Assembly: GCA_004794785.1 (NCBI GenBank)
Contig: SJOL01002753.1
Span: 92,501-156,500 of the forward strand
DNA length: 64,000 nucleotides
Direction: 5' to 3'
From: Opisthorchis felineus
Taxonomy: Eukaryota > Platyhelminthes > Trematoda > Opisthorchiida > Opisthorchiidae
Part shown: in pieces, positions 1 to 12,562 of the stretch
Position numbering within the stretch: position 1 is the stretch's first letter
How the letters are laid out: every line of letters begins with the position of its first letter
Notes under the pieces: generated by a model
What the model was told of the DNA's origin: nothing
Database searches by the model: none
The model's input: only the letters and a program-made list of their open reading frames with translations
Translations under genes and position numbers: made by a program

Positions 1-3000
1 GTGGTCAAGTGAAAGTTCAGGAGATGTGGTTTGGAAGCTTATATCATACCGACGCCAAGCGACTGTAACTGACGTCTTTTGACGAATTTGTATGAAATGA
101 ATGGGAGATGGCGTATGTTTAACTGACGGTGTTGTGAACAGATTTGCTAAATTTCAATAGAGATTTCGTCCTGTAAATGAAGTCAGCCTATGCTGAAAAG
201 CCACGAAGCACTCTACAGCTGCTTCATCCTTGTTGTGAATCACCAGCAGTGCGTACCCTACCAAACTCAAACCCGCGACCTTCCGGCCACCGGCTGAACA
301 CAGTCGTTTAGCTATAAACGGCCAATCAGCAGTGTGAACAACTCTCACTTAGCTCTCACTCATCCCTCATTCAGAGAATCCACATCATGTGGTCACGTAT
401 ATACTGGCTCCTCGAATGATAACTCAGATGAGAGCTTCACTCATCCTGTGAAACTATTCTTCCCCTGAGCTACTTATTGTCGCAGCTTCCGATCGTTCCT
501 TAAATCGGTTTTTGATAAAATCAGCTTTGAACTTTGCCCCACACCTAACAATGGATAACACCACACGTCTCCACACTCTCAGGATTAATCTGTCCGGCTT
601 CTACGGTGTGCAGAATTTCGACTTTTTTGGAGAGTCACAGACACTTCTGTGGAATGTGCATCAGTGAGCGCATCCTTCTGTCGTAAAGCAGTTCGGAGAA
701 ATTGAAGCTGGTATTCAGCCAGATACCGAAAATCAATGGTCGTGAATGGTTCGTTTTAGATTTAAAGCAGTCTGTCTAGCGTTTTTACCGAGCTGAATGA
801 AACTAAACTCGAAGATGAAAATCACAACCAACAGTTGTTGTTTGCTTGACCACCAGCTGACTATAATACCACCATGCCGAACTGCCTTATGATCGATTGC
901 TGAGAGCTTATAGCTTGTAGTGGGGGATAAGATTTCGCAAGATCACCGAATCAAAAAGCTGTTTGGTTAATCAGGGTTCCTGGCAAAAGAGGATACAATG
1001 TGACGCGATTTGTGATGAGAATGATTTGTGGAACACCACAGATATTGGAAGGCGAGGTTGTCCTCTTATCGAATGGCAGCAAGTAAGGTTGAACTGCGGG
1101 AGTAGACTGATCATAATATTCAGAGGTCTTCGGAATACCACCAATAAAGCTCATCTTGGAGGATTCTGCATCCGATCAAGCATCCATAAGTTGATCGTTT
1201 GGAGCTCCCGGTTCGCTTAACTTTAGAAAGTTGGGTGGGACTGCAGAATGCGCTAGGCAACGCAGCCAATGTTGTCATCCAGTTCCATACAAGGAAAAAT
1301 CTCGCTTCTTTTAACCTTAATACGGCTTTATTCATGTGACTAGAAGCCCCTGTATTTTGGTTCCCGAGAACATGCCTAAAGTTAAATAAGAAAACCAATT
1401 ATTCAAAAGACTTCTTCAAAAGCAAGAAAGATAAACTGTTCTTCACAACTGGAGGCTAACACCGAGAAAGTGGCTTTTAGGATCCTTGAGAACAATGTCC
1501 TCTTCAAAAGTAATGGAAATGAGATGGCATCCTATACGTCCCGCTGAAAAATTTTGAAAGCTTATAGGCATGAATTTTGAGGTGAGATATTCAGTGGTCT
1601 TTGGCCAAGTCTGTGGAAATCCAAGTCGGCTTTTTCCATCTTTACTATTGGTTTTCGACTCTGTTCCAAAGTCACTCATGTATCCGTGCTACAGTGTAAA
1701 CTGCAGCCTGTTTATATCTCGATTACTTGAGCAAACCCATCGGAGGCTTCAGTAACGTTTGCATTCCTCTGAGTGCGAGTTATCTTGTGAACTAAACTGG
1801 TCTACTGGTGACCACAACTTACAACACACTGCTCACTCTCAAGTACCACCCTCAAAAATGAAAGTGGATCGATCGTCAAAATTTTATATTTTCGACATCT
1901 GACTTATATGATTACCTAACCTGCGAGGAACGATAAAAGTGCCTGTTATCTCAGGTATACGATCAACCTAACAATGTAGTAGTCGATCGGTGATGTTGGT
2001 AAGTAGAACGTTCAGGAATTACTGGCTGTCACACCACATTTCTGTCCATTCATTAAGCATTGCGCCCCAGGTTCTGAATGCATTACTGTCGTCTATTTGA
2101 CGAAGAGGCACAAGATGCTGGTCGTTTGAGTTTGTTTGCCCCTGGTGGATGAGCAATTTAAAGGCAAATAGAGCCTGGTATTTTAGATCCCAGTGGCAAA
2201 TGAAAACTGTTATTACTATTGATTTTCCGCTTAATGTTTTACGCAGATGTAGCACCTAATTGAATAGGTTTTCTGCGTTATTCAAACTTTTGACTCTGGA
2301 TTTCACCTAGAACTACTGAATTCAAGAAGCCTGATATGGCCATTTCTCTTTTGCCAAGATTTCGCCACGCAATTATTTTCTTCAGTGTAAGTGCGTCCTG
2401 TAATCTTCCTCATGTGTTAAAATTGTCCTCAAACTTCCACGAATTTTCTTGCTACAATGAAAAGAGTGACCCTGGCTCACAACTCTCTTGGAGAAGTTTG
2501 TTTTTCGTGCAACGTTTGGTCTATTTTTGCTGCGCCGCAAAATTTCTCATTCGAATAGTGCTAGTGGTATCTTTATTGTACTGGGAGTTGGTGCATACGG
2601 GGGGGTGAGGTTTATTTGAGGTTTATTTATTCCAGAGCTCGCGCAGTGTGTGGGAAATGCTTTCGAACACTGTCTCACATGAATGGACAATATGATGTTG
2701 AAAATGGTAACCGTATGCCGTGACAAGTTTTTCACTTGTTCTTTTTCCCCAGGGATATTTGATTTCGGAGATCGAGTGTTCGGAATAAAGTGGCTTATCG
2801 TCAGACAGTACAAAACAGTCGCAGAGTTTTTGGCAAGTAGCATGGTGGCCCGGAGTTCCGTTATGAAGAACTTCTTTGTTTCCCCATTGTCGAAAATGAG
2901 AATATTGCCTACAACACAATGCAAGATTCTTGATTCCTTGATTCAACCCCATAGACGGTTGTTCAATGGTTTGCCCATTTGGTAATCCTATCACCTTCAA

Positions 3001-5008
3001 AGTAAACTAAGATAAGATGTTCGAACAGCCTTAACTTAACCCCCCCCCTGAGGACTTTAAATGTTTTCCTCTTTAGTTGTGTATACCTACAAATCAATTA
3101 ATACAAAAGCTACTGATATTTATAAAAAAGCTGCAGCTTTGCTCTGTTACCCAGGCGTGTTTTAAGGGAAAATTCGGTCAGTGTGATCGAATGCGCTCTC
3201 GAAATCAATAAAAGCTATGATTATAGGCCGCCCATAGGTAAACCGCTCTTATGATAACTGACATAAAGTGTAATTGCGGTCCAAAAATTCTTTCCTGACA
3301 TGACTCTTTTTCGCCATTCTTCGACCACGGATTTGTATACCGTTATAAGATGGTCAGAACAATTTACGCCGAGTTCTGTTACATTGAGGTCAAACTGATA
3401 TTTTTGTGGTGTCATTTTCCTAATGAGCGCGTTTTTTTCTAGAAAAAGAACAGGGCATGATTATCGATTTACCCCAATTTATTTGGATGGATTCATTCCC
3501 CTCCACCAAAGAAAGAAAGTAATTCATTCGTGCACGTTTGACATTATTTGATCTACAATGCTGAAGTAAACATGTGAGAATTTGTTGGGTCATGGACTTG
3601 ATAGCAGTCGAGTGTTCACTTACGGGTCATAAATCCAACTGAACAAGATCAAACCCCCATTTGGATTGCTCGAACGCTTCTGCTCAACGTTATGTCTGAG
3701 TTTCGATCGATACAGGAGAGATTCTGTGAAACCGATCTAATCCGGCTCTGAACACCCTTCGATAGATTCGAATTCATAGATGATTTCAATCGTCCAAAGT
3801 CAAACCAGTGACTTCGACTAGTCCAGTCTATTGACAGAACAGTCACCTCACAGGCAGCATGAGTTTACCGCTGAAAGTGTGATAAGGCTGTTTGCATGGT
3901 CACATTGGCAACCGCACTTAAAGCTTAGATGCCAGTTTTCTGCCCACCACGTTTCATAGTTCCGTAATTCAAACCAGACAAATTAACCGAACTTCGGATG
4001 TGGAATTTTATTTCAGCCTATCGAGGTAGTAGCCCCAATGTCATACCTACCTGTGATACTTGCACGCCATCCCACCGAGAATCTCTCAATTCCCCCCCAT
4101 TGACACTTGTCAAACACCAGTTTCTGTTGAAAACTGAATTTGAGTCCTGACGCCGGGTTGTCGACGCAGTCTTCACTTCACGCTTGCTCACTTGTAACTT
4201 CAACAGTGAAGCCAGTTCCTACTTACCGTCTGTATGTTGGTGGCATTATTACGCGTCGTCTTCACTCCATCGTTGAATAACTACCCAATTTGTGACCCTA
4301 GAATAAAATAATACCCGTTGGTAAGTGTCCCAGCATGGGAACCAAACCTCACTCCAAGTCAAAAGATACGATCAGTTAATATGGTTGAACGGAGCGATAA
4401 CCATTGTCTAGTGGGTTAGAGTAAGCAATATAAATATAAATTCAAAGAAGGACGGGCGTTTGTAGTAGTTCTCGATTATTTGCGCCATTACATGTGGCCG
4501 AGAATGTAAGACGGCTGAAGATACCACAACCAGACACCACATTTAGTCCAAACCATAACTACCTGTACCCGACATCGTATAGTACCCAGGCACTCAACAT
4601 TTAGAGCAGACAGATGTAACTGGTGCAAAAGCCCAACACTTCAGATATCGGTCATTTGAGGCCATGGATTTGGGAACAAATCATAGGTGTGATGTCAGTA
4701 ACTATGTTTTGGTCGCTAAAAGGATGACCAAAATACTATGAAACAAGATTCAACTCGATCGAAAACCCGCCGTGAGAGACGTTACTAGTTTTGCAAGGGT
4801 GGTCGTAGAATGGGTCACTGATTTTCATGGGTACATAAATTGTCAGAAATTACTGAGTTACAAAAGATCATCATCGCAACCTTGCAACCTCTCAGCGTTA
4901 CGACAGAATATCGTAGTTGTCGCCAGAGCTCTCATATTTGTTGGCAAATCCAATGTTAAGCATTGGGGTTTCAGTGCCATTCAACAAGTGATTTGTTTAG
5001 AGAAAGCA

Positions 5009-5009
<1 letters not shown>
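1..5009. other. Unassigned non-coding sequence
   Basis: No recognisable gene, RNA or repeat was found on either strand. Open frames are short (mostly 60-80 codons) and overlap one another in several frames without similarity to any family known to me. The longest are two overlapping 125-codon frames on the minus strand and a 100-codon frame on the plus strand, all within 2547-3000. They are discussed as an observation but not called as genes. Confidence 0.6.

Positions 5010-5056
<47 letters not shown>
5010..5056. repeat. (TA)n microsatellite
   Basis: Uninterrupted alternating TA of about 23 units. The repeated Tyr-Ile reading frames across it are artefacts of the repeat. A short R2 repeat motif (CAGTCGGGTCC) follows 25 bases downstream; another R2 copy near 32.67 kb also lies beside a short TA run. 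Confidence 0.95.
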
Positions 5057-5073
5057 GAAATAATGGCCTACGC

Positions 5074-5100
5074 ACAATAAGCAGTCGGGTCCACCCGTTA
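5074..5100 (+). repeat. R2 dispersed repeat fragment
   Basis: Contains CAATAAGCAGTCGGGTCCA. Closely related strings occur at 32,662-32,685 (CAATAAGGCAGCTGGGTCCA) and 43,636-43,655 (ATAGGCAGTCGGGTTCTA). A weaker version follows the R1 tail at 40,805-40,828, so R2 may be the 3' continuation of R1. The biological type is unknown. Confidence 0.45.
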
Positions 5101-5604
5101 GCCAACATAATCAGTGAAAGTTTCTACGTTTCAAACATATATCCGGTCTGAATGAAGACGAAGAAGTATCGTAGTTCGTATCTATTCACAATAATATCAT
5201 GTGGTCAATATTCTTAAAACTGCTGACCATAAGGTCACGTGTCTTATCTCCGTGCGCCCACCCACGGCCTCTTGCATGTGAGCTTCTGGTGACCCGAACA
5301 TACTTTTACGGCAAATAATTTCAGGCGATTTCAGACCAGCGTAACAAGGGACAAAGCTATTATTCGCTACTGTCACTCAAGAACTTCGTAATAACCTTCG
5401 AATCTTAGTGTGAGTCCTGGTGCTCCTTGGCTCTTTATCACAGATTGGCTTCAGTTGTGGGACAAAATAACTGAAAATTCTTAAATCTCTTCACACTTTC
5501 AACAGTCTTTCTATTCCTCCAAAACCTGTAAAATAACTCGTAGACTACATCAGAGGCAGATAGGCTAGATAGCCCAGGTTCGTGTTTGTGCGGACCGGTA
5601 TCAG

Positions 5605-5811
5605 AAGTAAATAGGCTGCAGCATAATGGTTAAGCTGTATCACCCTTTCCGTACGTAGCTGCCATGCAACCCGAATGAAGCATGAGGCTAAATATACCGC
5701 AAGGTTGCCCAAGTCCAGACAGGAGTAGCAATGCAGAGATCCCGTTCGAACCACGGACCTTTCGGTCAGTAAATTCGTGCCTTAATCACTGAGCAATCTC
5801 AAGCCAGCTGC
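5605..5811 (-). mobile_element. tRNA-derived SINE, copy 1
   Basis: Read on the minus strand, the head carries an RNA polymerase III A-box-like motif (TTGCTCAGTGATTAAGG) and, about 30 bases on, a B-box-like motif (GTGGTTCGAAC). The order and spacing are those of a tRNA gene. The body after the B box aligns over about 130 bases with the copy at 7,925-8,125, with shared blocks such as CTTGGGCAACCT/CTTGGGAAGCCT and GCATGGCAGCTA/ACATGGTAGCTA. The two copies are clearly diverged, so this is an old family. It would move in trans using a LINE's enzymes. The 3' boundary and tail are not clear. Confidence 0.65.
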
Positions 5812-7299
5812 AGCATAGACATGCTTGAAAGCCAGGGTGAACTTGTGTCTCATGCCGTTGTTCACGCGGTCACTCATGACTTCAAAAAATATGTCTTTCC
5901 TGTAACCTGAATGAAGCTCAGTCGTTTTTGTTCCACTCTGCCTTGTATCTCGAATTAAGCACTCTGAAAACCGTTCATCGGAAAGAAACTCTTCCTTTTT
6001 TATTTGACACAATCCACATATCTAACGTCCATGACTGAAGCTAAATGTTAACATGAGGGAAATGTTAACATACCTTATCACATGTTTCCAACTAGTCTCC
6101 ATGAGATCGCAGAGGGCTTCAGTACAGAGCTGCTTATTCATAGATCAACTGTCTCGGTCCTGTGGAAAGTTGTCTAAGAATTTAATGAAGCCAGACTATT
6201 CAATCCATCCTGACCAAGCAAGCAACTGTGGCACACAAAGATCTGAATGCCTTATTTCACCCATCAGATTGCAAGCATGCTTTTCATACTGAAAAGTCCA
6301 CTGCGAGTTATGATGCCCTCAAAAGTTTCCCAGGAGCTCTCTAATTGACAGCAATAAGCCCGGAAACAGCTCCTCCTTGTGCCAAGGTCAGGTTAGATGG
6401 ACGTGCAATTTAATGGGTGCATAATGACAGCATTGATGAAATGAAAAAGTATCGCTTGGCCTTCATCATACAGGGCCAATCGTGAAGTCTCTTAAAAAAC
6501 ACTCCTCTCTAAACAGCGTCCGTCATCGGTTTCCAACTGTGAGCACTGGTACATCAATATGTTGGTTAAAATATGTTGCACACTTGCGCAAGCCCAGAAT
6601 AAGACCCGAGGGCACAGATTGGTCACTACCTAGAGACTAAGACCTCGATAATCGATTTGGAATTTTCCTTTCATCAAGCAGAATATGAAACTGAATACAA
6701 TAAAGTCAGCTTGCGGAAAACCGACTGAATATTTTCAACGAAAAATTCGAGGAATCCAGTGAGGATATAAGCCAAAACTACCACAGCCTTAGTTGTTACA
6801 TGCATCCCCTATAAAACCTATGATAGCGGTGATTCTTTTAAGAAAAATACTGTTCAGAAGAGAACGTTTTCCAGTGCAACACACTTTCCAGAGAAAAAAA
6901 TTGTCAGAACTATAGAGACTAGTAGAATTTCCGGCTGTATAAATTAATCATTTACCCGACATAACGAAACGATACAACGGAAAGGAAATTAACCTCCAAA
7001 CTACGGATTTAGGAATCAGTTGTCACGCAAGAGAAGATGGATTACGCCGACACACCGACTGCACCAGTGAGCTCACTCAATGTAGTGTAATTCGGCGTGA
7101 CTTGTAAGAGTAGTCGTCAAACAATGCTTAGCCTTAAAAAGCTGGAGTTCACCGTGCAGGTTCCAACATTTCACCTCCATAGAACAACATGGGTCTTTAT
7201 ACAGTGCAGTGTCGCTTGTCTTTTACTGCAAGGTTTGGCAGTCAAACACAGGGTCCAAAAACTGAAGGCCCGTGTGCTCGTGAAGCACTATTCATTTAC
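5812..7299. other. Unassigned non-coding sequence
   Basis: No gene or repeat recognised. Open frames are short and scattered on both strands, and no splice-flanked coding stretch stands out. Confidence 0.55.
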
Positions 7300-7392
7300 C
7301 AATTAATGCATTTGCATGTCAATTTGGTTTTCATGAGAGACTCAACTGAATCTCTCGCTTATCATATTCTTCAACTGAATGTGCTCCCAAAA
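7300..7392 (+). repeat. R1 dispersed repeat, 5' part
   Basis: Contains ATTTGCATGTCAATTTGG followed by GAGACTCAACTGAATCTCTC and TTCTTCAACTGAATGTGCT. The same blocks in the same order occur at 40.89 kb, 48.3 kb (minus strand) and 49.3 kb. The copy ends before the GGCCGCCTCATG block seen in longer copies. Confidence 0.6.
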
Positions 7393-7924
7393 AAACACTC
7401 TCAAATTGTCTCGTTGGCGGTGGAATCCTCTCCAACAGGATCAGCCATTTTCTCTTTGGTTTGCCCTGCTGTGAATAGCTTTGAAAATTGATCCTGATTT
7501 ATGACCGATCAAAGTCCCTCCATTAGGGTAGGCTTTTGCCATCCGGGATAGTTCTGTTGGGAAACATTTACGGTGTTGTTTGCCAAACCATAACCAAGCC
7601 TCCGCCACCCATTTTTGGATTTTTCTGTCACTTCAGATTTAAGGAAGATGGGCTTTCTTGTACTTTACTTGTTGTTGGATAAGGTTTGCGCTTAAGTGCG
7701 TGTGCAACAAACTAAATGCTCCTTCCCTGATGTAAACCAGAGGAAACAAGACAGGAGAATACAGCCATACCTGGCTAAACATGTGAAACTCACAATGCAT
7801 GGTCGGTCTCTCTACGATTCATAAAACGCACCAGGGGCACTTGCCTATCCAGCTTTAGCAAATAACCTGTTGTTTCTGTACAAGAGCTGTCACAAAAAGT
7901 CACTTCTTGCTCTGTAAACTCAAC

Positions 7925-8125
7925 CGTGCATCCAGCAGTTAATCGTTCAATTGTAACATCTTTTAGGTGCATAGCTACCATGTCAATCGAAAGAGGCACG
8001 AGGACTGAGATATTGGCAGGCTTCCCAAGACTAGACAGCTTAGTCAAGATGCTGAGGTTTGGTTGAACCACGGACCTTCCGGACAGTAAACTTGCACCTT
8101 AATCACTGAGCCATCTTGCGCAGTC
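7925..8125 (-). mobile_element. tRNA-derived SINE, copy 2
   Basis: On the minus strand it starts near GCGCAAGATGGCTCAGTGAT (A box) and continues through AAGGTCCGTGGTTCAA (B box) into a body that aligns with copy 1 at 5.6-5.8 kb. The B box is slightly degraded (GGTTCAACC). Both copies have the same orientation about 2.3 kb apart, with an R1 fragment between them. The A-box head is better kept here than in copy 1. Confidence 0.65.
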
Positions 8126-10204
8126 GACAAGACGTTCCACAACTGAAAGCAATCCCGCTCATTTTTGAAGGTTTGATCTCCTACTTATACAGCGGTTGTG
8201 TTCCACAAATGGAACTATACGGTCGCCTAAGATATAGTGCTGCGGACAAGTGCTGCTGTGGGAAAAGAGTGGTGAAGCTTTCAGATATCACTGACTGTTC
8301 AGAGCACAGTCGACACACAGATCATATTGGTTTAGATGTGTGGAACAGCTGAATCAACAAAAGTCGGATCAAATAGATAACGGAACTAGAGGCATTTGGG
8401 GTACAAAGTTCATAGATGAAGAATATGGGGACCGCAATTTTCAAACAGCGAATTAAAACTTCACCAAATTAGCTAAATGTATTTCTTCATCCTTGTAGAA
8501 AAATCCGGGACGTTTGGTTACGCTGCAGGTAAACTCACCTATTAATCATAGTCACCCGCGTGCTCGTATGACGTGTGGACTTCAATCCTCTATGTAATGT
8601 TTTGGTGACCATTTTTATATACTGTCTCCAGCTCAGTAGACTTAACAATCAGGAATGTCCGCAGTATAAAGTCAGCTAATTTGCTTGACCAAATTTAAAC
8701 ACTAGCACCGCAATGAGGTTTTCTCCGGCTGGAACTGATGGGCTTCCTCAATAACAGGCGAAACCCGAATCACACCCGCATCGCTTTCTGTAGTTGCCCA
8801 GAGTCTGAATTGCTTTGGTCTGCACGATGGTTTCATTCCAGTCACTTCTAACGCCATCGCAGGATTAACACACCCACGCCCTCGGTGTGTTAAATCGTGT
8901 CGTCCACAGACCCACGGAAAAAAAAATGAACAGCCGAACTCAGTGGTATTTGCTTCCAATGGATTAGCGACTCCCACCGCTTGGCAATCAAGTTGAAGTG
9001 CTACCTTCACCTATGGTTTGTTCTGTTTTGGACTGTAGGCAATAGTCACCGTCGCAGACTTATATACGTATGATTACGTTAGAGATCTGAGGCAGGTTTG
9101 GTAATGGTACTTTGTCCACCAATTGTTCACCTATGGTGGTCGGTGATGGCCAATCAGTCTAGTGTAGCTGCAGCTGCTACAAGTCTAGCTTGTTCCACAA
9201 GAGCCCTAAGGACGCTCCTGCGTTCTGCACGTCTCAGAATCTTGGCTCGAAGCTGTAGCTAACAGAACTGAAGAACACCATGTCATGCGCTAAACCTCCA
9301 TTCTACACTGTTTTGTGCTCCCACCCTCCACTCCACAAGGCTGATGATGGCAGCTTTCAGACTTTTACCCAAGTTGTCCGGATATCGACGTTCCTCTCCG
9401 ACATCGCTTCCTTCTGTCTTGACATCCTAGAAACCAATGTGATATCGGGTTTCTGGCTATTTTGCAAACGTCGGAATGGAGGCACTATAAGGCATCCCGT
9501 TGGGGAGCATCATTTCCTGGCATCTCTTCAATCCAGCCGGTAGTAGGTGCTTCCTCATGCGTTACGTGTGAATGCTACTCAGTCGTTTTATCCGATATGG
9601 GGCTAGCATATAGCTTTTAATGTCGCATAAGTAAACAGTAAGGACCACCGGTTTATCAACAAGTAATATGGCCTGCAATTAGAAGTGCTGGTTTTTCCAA
9701 AACCGTTTATCCAGTTTATCTAGAGCCAGACTACCTGGGGAAACCGTGTCGCATTGTCAATAAACAGTTTGTTACTCAGGCTGCACTAGGATGTACAGCA
9801 GTTCATAGCTCTCTTGCAGGTCAAATACTTGGAGAAATTTCGGAGGGGTGTATAACGAAAGTTCCTCTGTCGCTGCTAAGCTGACCAAGCTGTGCAATGA
9901 CATCAGTTGCGAAATTCTGTGCTGAAAGTTAAACTCCATCATGCGCAGGCGAAAGCAATACTCCGTTGTCCGCAAACATGCAAAACCTAGTGTGGTGGAC
10001 CGGATACCTTGCATTAAGACAAGTGCTACTGAGCATACTTCTACCAAAATGATATTCAACTTGCATATCAGAGTTTTCATTAATTAAAGCCACTTGCACC
10101 ATGAACAGTGAATGGAAAAGAAGCAAGAAAATAGCCCGGGTTTACGTTCGTCATGACATGAAAACCATTTAAAGTCCATTCGTAAGTCCGCAATTTTGGT
10201 CGCA
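8126..10204. other. Unassigned non-coding sequence
   Basis: No recognisable feature. An 87-codon plus-strand frame at 9,280-9,543 and two 102-codon minus-strand frames (8,702-9,010 and 9,772-10,080) show no known motif and have no convincing exon boundaries. Confidence 0.5.
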
Positions 10205-10262
10205 TCCGGTCATGCAGGCTGTCGAAGAGTTTCCAGCAACCTTATGATTAGCTTCGCAGCTG
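10205..10262 (-). repeat. R1 dispersed repeat, 3' tail
   Basis: The reverse complement carries CATAAGGTTGCTGGAAACTC then TTCGACAGCC. This corresponds to the R1 tail block (ATAAGGTTGCTGAAACTCTT then CGGCAACCC). Confidence 0.5.
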
Positions 10263-10857
10263 ATTTCGCTTGAACTAGATTGGGCCAACAGGTGGGGTCC
10301 AGTAGAAGTTGTCTAAAACCCGGAGACCCCGACCAAGTCCGAATACTTTACTTGTGATCTGTGCAGGGAATGATTAGATTAAACTTCCTTCTTCGGCTGT
10401 TTCTGCATACACTGCAGCATGTTTCAAAATTTTTACAAATGAAGCAATGGTACGGAGTGAACACTGGAAAGAGAGTTATGTTCGCACTGGTTGCGAATAT
10501 TCTGGATGGATTCCTAACATCGCCGCGGATTTAAAATTACTAGCCCGGGATTCCTGGGTCTAGCAAGAATTTTCCAACCTGCTTGTTTCGCCGGCCTGCC
10601 TGCGAGCTGCAGAACTGCACTGGTGCTGCTTGAGAAATGGTCACATTCAGAGTAAAAACAGAATCATGTGAAAATACAATGATGTAAGAAGAATGATATC
10701 ATGAAGGAGAGATCCAGCTGGATTCATTTGGGTCTCCTGTTAAAAACTATTTGTGTACAATTGAATGTATTTCGCAAATTGCTTCTAGTTTGAGTTAAAA
10801 CGGAACATGAGGTTGACAAAACCTCGGAGACTGCACCTCATGAGCCTGGAGGTTGAT

Positions 10858-10910
10858 GAAACTGGCCTTAGGCTGCCGAAAAGTCTTCAGAAACCTTACG
10901 AGTAGTGTGT
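10858..10910 (-). repeat. R1 dispersed repeat, 3' tail (diverged)
   Basis: The reverse complement has CTCGTAAGGTTTCTGAAGAC then TTTTCGGCAGCC. This is an older copy of the R1 tail. About 150 bases upstream, GAGAGATCCAGCTGGATTC (10,708) nearly repeats the text that follows the R1 copy at 41.08 kb, so the two neighbourhoods may share more than the tail. Confidence 0.45.
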
Positions 10911-12120
10911 TTTGTCCAGACGATGTCAGGGATACTATTTTCTAAGTAACTTACTAAATCATAGGTGATTCAATACAGCCGAAGTCGTAATAGATTTACT
11001 GCAAACCTGGAGTACTATGCCACGCATAAAGAATTACTGTCACTTGCGAAAAGTATACCCATTTTTCTGTGAACAGTTCATAGAGGAAATTATTCGACCT
11101 AATACAAGTTCACCCTCTTACAACCATTTCCTCAATGAATGTCATTCTACTCGTTTTTTGAGCGCTCAACAGAGAAGCATCGCGGGATTTTGCGACGCAG
11201 CGTTCCAACCTGAGAGAGAATTTGTTAGGTCTCGAAATGAGAAGTCCAATTACATGTAGTATGAATGCAAATACATTCCAGCGGGTAGACACAAACCACC
11301 GGCTTTTCGCGTACTATCCAAGGGGCGGTCGGCCATTGGACGAATTCGGCGTATCTTCTCACTCATGCTGCGTGTAACGAGACTTCCAATTGCAGGCACA
11401 TGGTTGATAGGAAACTGAACTCCTTTTCGAATAGTATTGAAAGGACACGCTTTAGCATGAAAATCAAAAGGTTTACCATGTGGCTATGAGTTTTGTAACA
11501 TTTTGAATAGATTGTAGCAAATGTTTGTGGAAAAAATGTCTGTCTGAATACTTTGACGATTTTGAAGTAAGAGTTTTACATGTAGGGCTCCATAAAATTT
11601 ACACATAGTGCACTTGAAGCTGTCATGTTCCAGGAAAAGCTTATAAATGAGCGTATGGTGCAGCTAAATAGCTCACCTTTGATGATGAACTCGGAGTTCA
11701 GTGACTATTGTATTACATAATTCTTGCTCCGGTTCAGCCCTCTCCTCTATTTGTTTTGACATTTTAAGTATAACAAATAAACGTAGGCTTTGATGTTGAC
11801 GGCTTGGCGAAGCACCCATGCTGCAAAATTGTTATCCTGCTAATCTCATATTTTGAAAGAAATTTTTTGACAGGCACTTTACTAGAGACATAATCATCAT
11901 CCCAGCGAGACACGTTAGGTTACCTGGGGTTACTACACTGGGCCTGGAACACTGCAGGATTTTAGCATCATTCATAAGGCAATTGTCAGTTGGTTCAGAT
12001 TTGCAGTACTGGGGGTTATCTTGGGACACTATACAACTGACAAAATTGAGTTGACATTCGGCACGGACTTGATGGGTTTCGGTGGACTTGGAACGAATAA
12101 TCTACAGATCTTTTCAACCA
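10911..12120. other. Unassigned non-coding sequence
   Basis: Nothing recognised. An 80-codon plus-strand frame (11,017-11,259) and a 60-codon frame antisense to it look like chance openings. Confidence 0.5.
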
Positions 12121-12230
12121 ACAACCACCAACCCATCGCTGTGCACCACTAAGCTCCCTAACAACGCACTGATGATGTCACCTAGATTGGTGATGAAACG
12201 CTTGCAATCAAATTGCCCAGCGAACAAACC
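12121..12230 (+). ncRNA. Hammerhead-ribozyme-like motif, probably a Penelope-type terminal repeat remnant
   Basis: The core CTGATGA at 12,169 is followed by a stem II hairpin (GTCACC, loop TAGATT, GGTGAT) and directly by GAAA. This is the order of conserved boxes in a hammerhead ribozyme. GCA before the core can pair with TGC after the expected cleavage site (stem I). From memory, Penelope-like elements carry hammerheads reading CTGANGATGTCACC...GGTGACGAAACGTC. Here the final GTC is GCT, so the copy is probably inactive. A Penelope-like coding remnant lies 7.7 kb downstream in the same orientation. The box match is directly visible; the assignment to a family is an inference. Confidence 0.45.
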
Positions 12231-12400
12231 AACGACCGATCTTTTCAATGATATTAATCATTTGAATTCTAAATCGGCTACATCCTCCACTAAGTTGACA
12301 TGGTGGCCGTTTCTGTGGGTATAATTTGGGTATCGGAATGTTGGAAATTGGTCGGTGCTTTTAGCTGGTACGATATGCAAAAAGACACCAATGGATACCA

Positions 12401-12562
<162 letters not shown>

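Noticed and set aside
4772..5151. Plus-strand frames with a Tyr-Ile repeat
   Set aside because: Artefact of the (TA)n tract.
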